In this document: positions 59,632-61,576 of the stretch, piece by piece
Numbering within the stretch: the stretch's first letter is position 1
How the letters are laid out: each line of letters opens with the position of its first letter
Origin: Acidobacteriota bacterium
GTDB taxonomy: Bacteria; Acidobacteriota; Blastocatellia; Pyrinomonadales; Pyrinomonadaceae
Length of the DNA: 61,576 nt
Assembly (NCBI GenBank): GCA_003222895.1
Contig: QHXI01000120.1
Location: 1-61,576, forward strand
Direction of reading: 5' to 3'
The notes under the pieces: generated by a model
What the model was told of the DNA's origin: nothing
What the model saw: the letters and a program-made list of their open reading frames with translations, nothing else
The model's database searches: none
Position numbers and translations under genes: made by a program

Positions 59632-59645
59632 CTGCGCGGTAATTT

Positions 59646-59864
59646 ATGAAGCGAGGCTTCCTCAATCAACGGGTCATCACCAAGATCGCCTTCTGGACGA
59701 CAAGCGCCTGCATTTTGATCGCCGTCGTGGCTTGCCTGTTGGCGATTTGGGACTTTGCAAAGACCGACGTCCTTTGGCGCACAGTCGCGACCTGTGCGGT
59801 GATCGGCGGCGGCATGATTGCATTCTACGTCGTCAACGGAATCTTCGATCGACCGAATGAATGA
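59646..59864 (+). CDS. Small two-segment membrane protein
   Basis: The 72-residue protein has two membrane segments (CILIAVVACLLAIWDF and VATCAVIGGGMIAFYVVNGI) with an intervening KTDVLWRT. It follows the DUF3108 gene by 14 bases and could be on its transcript. No family is recognised. Confidence 0.6.
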   Translation: MKRGFLNQRVITKIAFWTTSACILIAVVACLLAIWDFAKTDVLWRTVATCAVIGGGMIAFYVVNGIFDRPNE

Positions 59865-59987
59865 CGTGTCTTAAAGCCCGAGCGTCAGACCTCCCTGGCG
59901 TTCTCTCTCTAAGTAAGAAATCGCTTCCCCATTACCAGACACCACGAAAGCTGTCGGCCGCAATAGCTCGGAGAACTAACCTCCGGC

Positions 59988-60020
59988 GATATTGACAATC
60001 ATTTTCAATTTGGACATACT
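59988..60020 (+). promoter_or_regulatory. Fur box over a promoter ahead of the iron permease gene
   Basis: The sequence GATATTGACAATCATTTTC (59988-60006) matches the 19-base Fur consensus at 16 positions. The -35 box TTGACA (59992-59997) lies inside it and a -10-like CATACT (60015-60020) follows after 17 bases. Iron-loaded Fur would block this promoter, so the FTR1 gene should be induced by iron shortage. Confidence 0.75.
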
Positions 60021-60080
60021 TCCAACCCGGCACAGATTTCAGTCTGTGATTCTAAGACGTTTCAGGCTATCGAAGTTTCC

Positions 60081-60923
60081 ATGTTGCAATCTTTCATCAT
60101 AATCCTACGCGAAGGCTTCGAGTCATTTCTTCTCGTCGCGGTGATCTTTTCTTATTTGCGCAAGTCAGGTCAGCGACAACTCGCGTCGGCGGTGTATCTC
60201 GCGATCGCGGTCGCGCTCGGCATCAGCGGCGGGCTCGGTTACCTGCTCTTTCAAATGCAAACCGGTCACGAAGAATCCGTCGAGAAATATTTCGGCGCCG
60301 GCGTCGCTCGTTTCCTCGGCAATGAAGCGCTGCGCGAAGCCGTTCTCGGCGTAGTCGCAATCGTGATGGTCGGGTCGCTGGTGATTTACATGTGGCGGCA
60401 CGGCGCGAAGTTGAAAGAGCGAATGGAAGAAAGGCTCGGCGCGGTTTCGACGAAGCGTTCAGGATGGATGGCTTACGCCGGGGTCTTTTTGTTCACTGCG
60501 CTGACGATCAGCCGCGAAGGAATGGAGACCGCGCTGATGCTTCTGCAAGTGCGCACGCCGCGATTGATTTGGGGCGCGCTGCTTGGACTCGCGGCGGCGG
60601 GCAGCATGGCGTGGGCCTGGGGACGATTCGGTCACCTGATCAATGTTCGCCGTTTCTTTCAAGTCACCGGAATTTTTCTTCTGCTCTTCATGGCCCAGGT
60701 CGCGATTTATTCTTTCCACGAATTTTCAGAAGCCGGCGTTCTGCCAAACAGTGAAGTACTTCACGCAGCTACCGAAAAATTTTCTCCCGAAGGCGTCTAC
60801 GGCCAGTGGTTTTCAGTCGTGATGGTTGGCGCGTGCGCAGTGTGGTTGGTTGGTGCTTGGCTGGTCGATCGCGCGAAAGGCGTCCGTGGGTCGTCAACCA
60901 ACCTAAGTTCAGTTCGAACGTAA
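60081..60923 (+). CDS. FTR1-family iron permease
   Basis: The 280-residue protein has seven membrane segments and the two iron-binding motifs of the family, REGFE (10-14) and REGME (145-149). It moves iron across the inner membrane. EfeO/EfeB-type partners are not adjacent. A Fur box lies upstream and a terminator downstream, so it is probably a single-gene unit. Confidence 0.92.
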   Translation: MLQSFIIILREGFESFLLVAVIFSYLRKSGQRQLASAVYLAIAVALGISGGLGYLLFQMQTGHEESVEKYFGAGVARFLGNEALREAVLGVVAIVMVGSLVIYMWRHGAKLKERMEERLGAVSTKRSGWMAYAGVFLFTALTISREGMETALMLLQVRTPRLIWGALLGLAAAGSMAWAWGRFGHLINVRRFFQVTGIFLLLFMAQVAIYSFHEFSEAGVLPNSEVLHAATEKFSPEGVYGQWFSVVMVGACAVWLVGAWLVDRAKGVRGSSTNLSSVRT

Positions 60924-60949
60924 TCAAACAGACCATGCAAGAAAAAGAA

Positions 60950-60980
60950 GGACAAGGCATTGCTGCCTTGCCCTTTTTCG
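60950..60980 (+). terminator. Terminator after the FTR1 gene, possibly bidirectional
   Basis: CAAGGCA with TGCCTTG forms a 7-base-pair stem around TTGC, followed by CCCTTTTTCG. On the other strand an A-rich run preceding the hairpin gives TTCTTTTTC, so it may also end the leftward gene at 61014. Confidence 0.65.
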
Positions 60981-61013
60981 TCACATGAGGACAATCAAGT
61001 AAAGATGATCGAA

Positions 61014-61576
61014 CTACTTATTCTTAGAGAAGTAGCTTACGCATTGACCCTGATTCTTGAACGGACCTGGAGCCGACGTGAATTGCTCCCAACCACCCTT
61101 CTTACAGGTCTCAGCACTTTCAAAAGTCGTCACGTCATTATTGATAGCGACGTTGTCGGCGCGCAGTGTTTGATTGTTTCCTGGTACCGCCCAACCACCA
61201 TCTGCAACTAACTGGATCCCAGTCACTTGATAACTTCCATATTTAGTTTGAGCAACCGAATACGGATCGTAGAAGGTGCCCAGCGGCAGTTGACTGGTAT
61301 CCACTAGGTTAACTGGAGCTGCCAGATTCCCGCTATTTTGCCAAATGCCAAGAGTGCACGGGCTGTAGGTAGGTGGTGGACCGATATACATGAAGATATT
61401 GCCGGTGCCGCTGGGGGTGCCATTGGTGACGTTTACCTGAAATCGTGGTGAGCCGCCACCACAACCACCGGCGGAAAAATTGTAGTCGGTACTAAGGTTG
61501 TTAAGACCGGCAACCGTTAATCCCGCGGGCACTGTAAAGCCAACGCCCGAAAACGTGAAGGTGTTATTGGCGAAGC
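61014..61576 (-). CDS. Secreted protein, C-terminal part (5' end outside the window)
   Basis: The frame is open from the right edge of the window leftward to a stop at 61014. The visible part is beta-rich (NTFTFSGVGFTVPAGLTVAG) and has several Cys. It ends CKKGGWEQF, then FKNQGQCVSYFSKNK. The CK.GGW..F...F.NQG.CVSY tail is a motif I have seen at the end of extracellular proteins of several phyla. The true start lies outside. An internal GTG at 61532 is not needed as the start. Confidence 0.7.
   Translation of the reverse strand, partial: FANNTFTFSGVGFTVPAGLTVAGLNNLSTDYNFSAGGCGGGSPRFQVNVTNGTPSGTGNIFMYIGPPPTYSPCTLGIWQNSGNLAAPVNLVDTSQLPLGTFYDPYSVAQTKYGSYQVTGIQLVADGGWAVPGNNQTLRADNVAINNDVTTFESAETCKKGGWEQFTSAPGPFKNQGQCVSYFSKNK

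Overview
The window looks like a chromosomal segment of a Gram-negative soil bacterium, most likely an acidobacterium near class Blastocatellia. This is inferred from gene content: a Kdo-type cytidylyltransferase, RND efflux, Tat-exported redox proteins, an ECF42-type sigma factor with DGPF proteins, and a tetraether-synthase-like radical SAM enzyme. Many intergenic spacers hold long imperfect inverted repeats. I could run no database search, so the taxonomy is an inference.

Region 1 (about 550-5240, minus strand) is a dense tRNA array: 17 tRNA or tRNA-like genes plus one further tRNA-shaped element. Two protein genes are embedded in the same orientation, an HNH endonuclease (2031-2687) and an intact RtcB RNA ligase (3410-4588). 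Several tRNAs are irregular: tRNA-Val and tRNA-Ser(CGA) have C instead of U at position 33, tRNA-Arg(UCU) has no D arm, one Ser-like tRNA has damaged anticodon and T arms, and tRNA-Arg carries the rare GCG anticodon. The spacers hold at least six families of long inverted repeats. The combination of tRNA array, ligase and nuclease is the most interesting feature of the window. It resembles phage tRNA reserves thought to counter anticodon nucleases.

Region 2 (6.2-18.4 kb) holds a MarR-pirin-DoxX group with a readable autoregulated promoter. Next is a three-gene coupled operon (cytidylyltransferase, 2-hydroxyacid dehydrogenase, glycosyltransferase), then a Tes-like radical SAM protein, an ECF42-type sigma factor with two YCII/DGPF proteins, an acetyltransferase coupled to a beta-carbonic anhydrase, and an unknown secreted protein.

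Region 3 (18.6-34.3 kb) mixes exported hydrolases (amidohydrolase, PhoD), an RND pump with its adaptor, an aminotransferase and a RelE-type toxin-antitoxin pair. It also holds much gene decay: a dead second copy of an ORF6N gene, a duplicated 3' end of the amidohydrolase, an HNH gene with one in-frame TGA, and an amidohydrolase reduced to its two ends.

Region 4 (34.3-45.7 kb) carries a two-subunit molybdenum hydroxylase, a run of VOC, SRPBCC and DoxX proteins, a penicillin acylase, a DUF2281/MazF-like pair whose toxin is frameshifted, a lone flap-exonuclease-type protein and an MFS transporter.

Region 5 (45.7-61.6 kb) holds a histidine kinase, response regulator and PP2C phosphatase cluster, a Tat-exported epimerase-like protein, and a hybrid kinase whose receiver lacks its first strand. 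The pyrimidine genes follow: pyrR, pyrB and pyrC leftward, pyrD and pyrF rightward. The window ends with a two-repeat DUF3108 protein, a Fur-box-controlled FTR1 iron permease and a partial secreted protein.
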